Of a stretch of 6,029 nucleotides of DNA, positions 5,861-6,029 are shown piece after piece. The translations under genes were made by a program, and so were the position numbers. Below the pieces are notes generated by a model that was not told the DNA's origin, did no database searches, and was given only the letters and a program-made list of their open reading frames with translations. The stretch is taken from positions 1 through 6,029 of the forward strand of contig MHOB01000041.1 in NCBI GenBank assembly GCA_001821795.1, in the 5' to 3' direction. The DNA is from Candidatus Ryanbacteria bacterium RIFCSPLOWO2_12_FULL_47_9c. GTDB taxonomy: Bacteria; Patescibacteriota; Minisyncoccia; Ryanbacterales; GWA2-47-10b. Each line of letters starts with the position of its first letter. Position 1 is the first letter of the stretch.

Positions 5861-6029
5861 CTATACAACCTCCGCTTGATAGCACGCTTCACAATAAACG
5901 ATTTCCGGTCTGTCGGGCGCATAGGATGTTTTTATTGACTTGCCGCATTTTGCGCACGTGCGATCGAAAATAGTAAACGGTCCGCGGCGACGAATACGAT
6001 CTTTATGACGACACGTAAAGCATCGGCGC
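5861..6029 (-). CDS. Zinc-ribbon protein, C-terminal 55 residues (5' end outside window)
   Basis: This minus-strand frame is open from the right edge to a TAG at 5863-5861, giving 55 residues with three CxxC pairs: C3/C6, C25/C28 and C46/C49 (numbered from the window edge). The last two pairs are 17 residues apart and include CAKCGK, a PD pair and IVYCEACY. A basic stretch (HKDRIRRRG) lies between the first two pairs. The pattern points to one complete structural zinc ribbon plus half of another whose partner cysteines lie further upstream, suggesting nucleic acid or protein binding. The spacing and several residues match the ribbon at the C-terminus of the motor ATPase. Similar small Cys-rich proteins of unknown function are, from general knowledge, common in CPR genomes. 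The cysteine spacing makes a coding region very likely although the gene is cut; function is unknown. Confidence 0.8.
   Translation of the reverse strand, partial: RRCFTCRHKDRIRRRGPFTIFDRTCAKCGKSIKTSYAPDRPEIVYCEACYQAEVV

Noticed and set aside
5791..5973. 60-residue plus-strand ORF near the right edge, and a minus-strand ORF at 5731-5922
   Set aside because: Both overlap the cutA start or the zinc-ribbon coding frame, whose three regularly spaced CxxC pairs identify the real frame.

Overview
The window looks like a stretch of chromosome from a member of the Candidate Phyla Radiation (Patescibacteria, probably Parcubacteria-like). This is an inference from protein architecture, since no 16S or other marker gene is present. 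The supporting signs are a wHTH + Cas2-like PaaX-type regulator, an EF-P whose tip loop lacks the usual lysine, a soluble VirD4/TraG-like ATPase carrying a C-terminal CxxC/CxxC zinc ribbon, and a separate zinc-ribbon protein of the same type. The genes read through under the standard code and TGA serves as a stop (cutA), which argues against the lineages that recode UGA.

Layout, left to right. (1) The C-terminal half of miaA (+, cut by the left edge). (2) A convergent PaaX/Cas2-like regulator (-), with two similar imperfect palindromes, one beyond its stop codon and one immediately upstream of its predicted -35 box. (3) A gatB and small three-helix membrane protein pair (-), ended by a hairpin terminator. 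(4) efp (+), divergent from gatB across only 48 bp. (5) A 593-residue motor ATPase (-), convergent with efp with 2 bp between stop codons. (6) cutA (-). (7) The C-terminal 55 residues of a zinc-ribbon protein (-), cut by the right edge.

Most genes are translation-related housekeeping genes: miaA (tRNA A37 prenylation), gatB (transamidation of Glu-tRNAGln/Asp-tRNAAsn) and efp (relief of polyproline stalls). They do not form one pathway operon and lie on alternating strands. The ATPase belongs to the DNA-translocating/type IV-like motor class and shares its zinc-ribbon pattern with the truncated protein two genes away.

The most notable non-coding signals are promoters of the form TTGnCn-N17-(-10). 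For efp, the ATPase and the PaaX-like gene the -10 box lies only 6-8 nt from the ATG, which predicts leaderless or nearly leaderless mRNAs. cutA instead has an ordinary leader and a strong AAGGAG. No rRNA, tRNA, CRISPR array, insertion sequence or clear novel multi-gene system was found.
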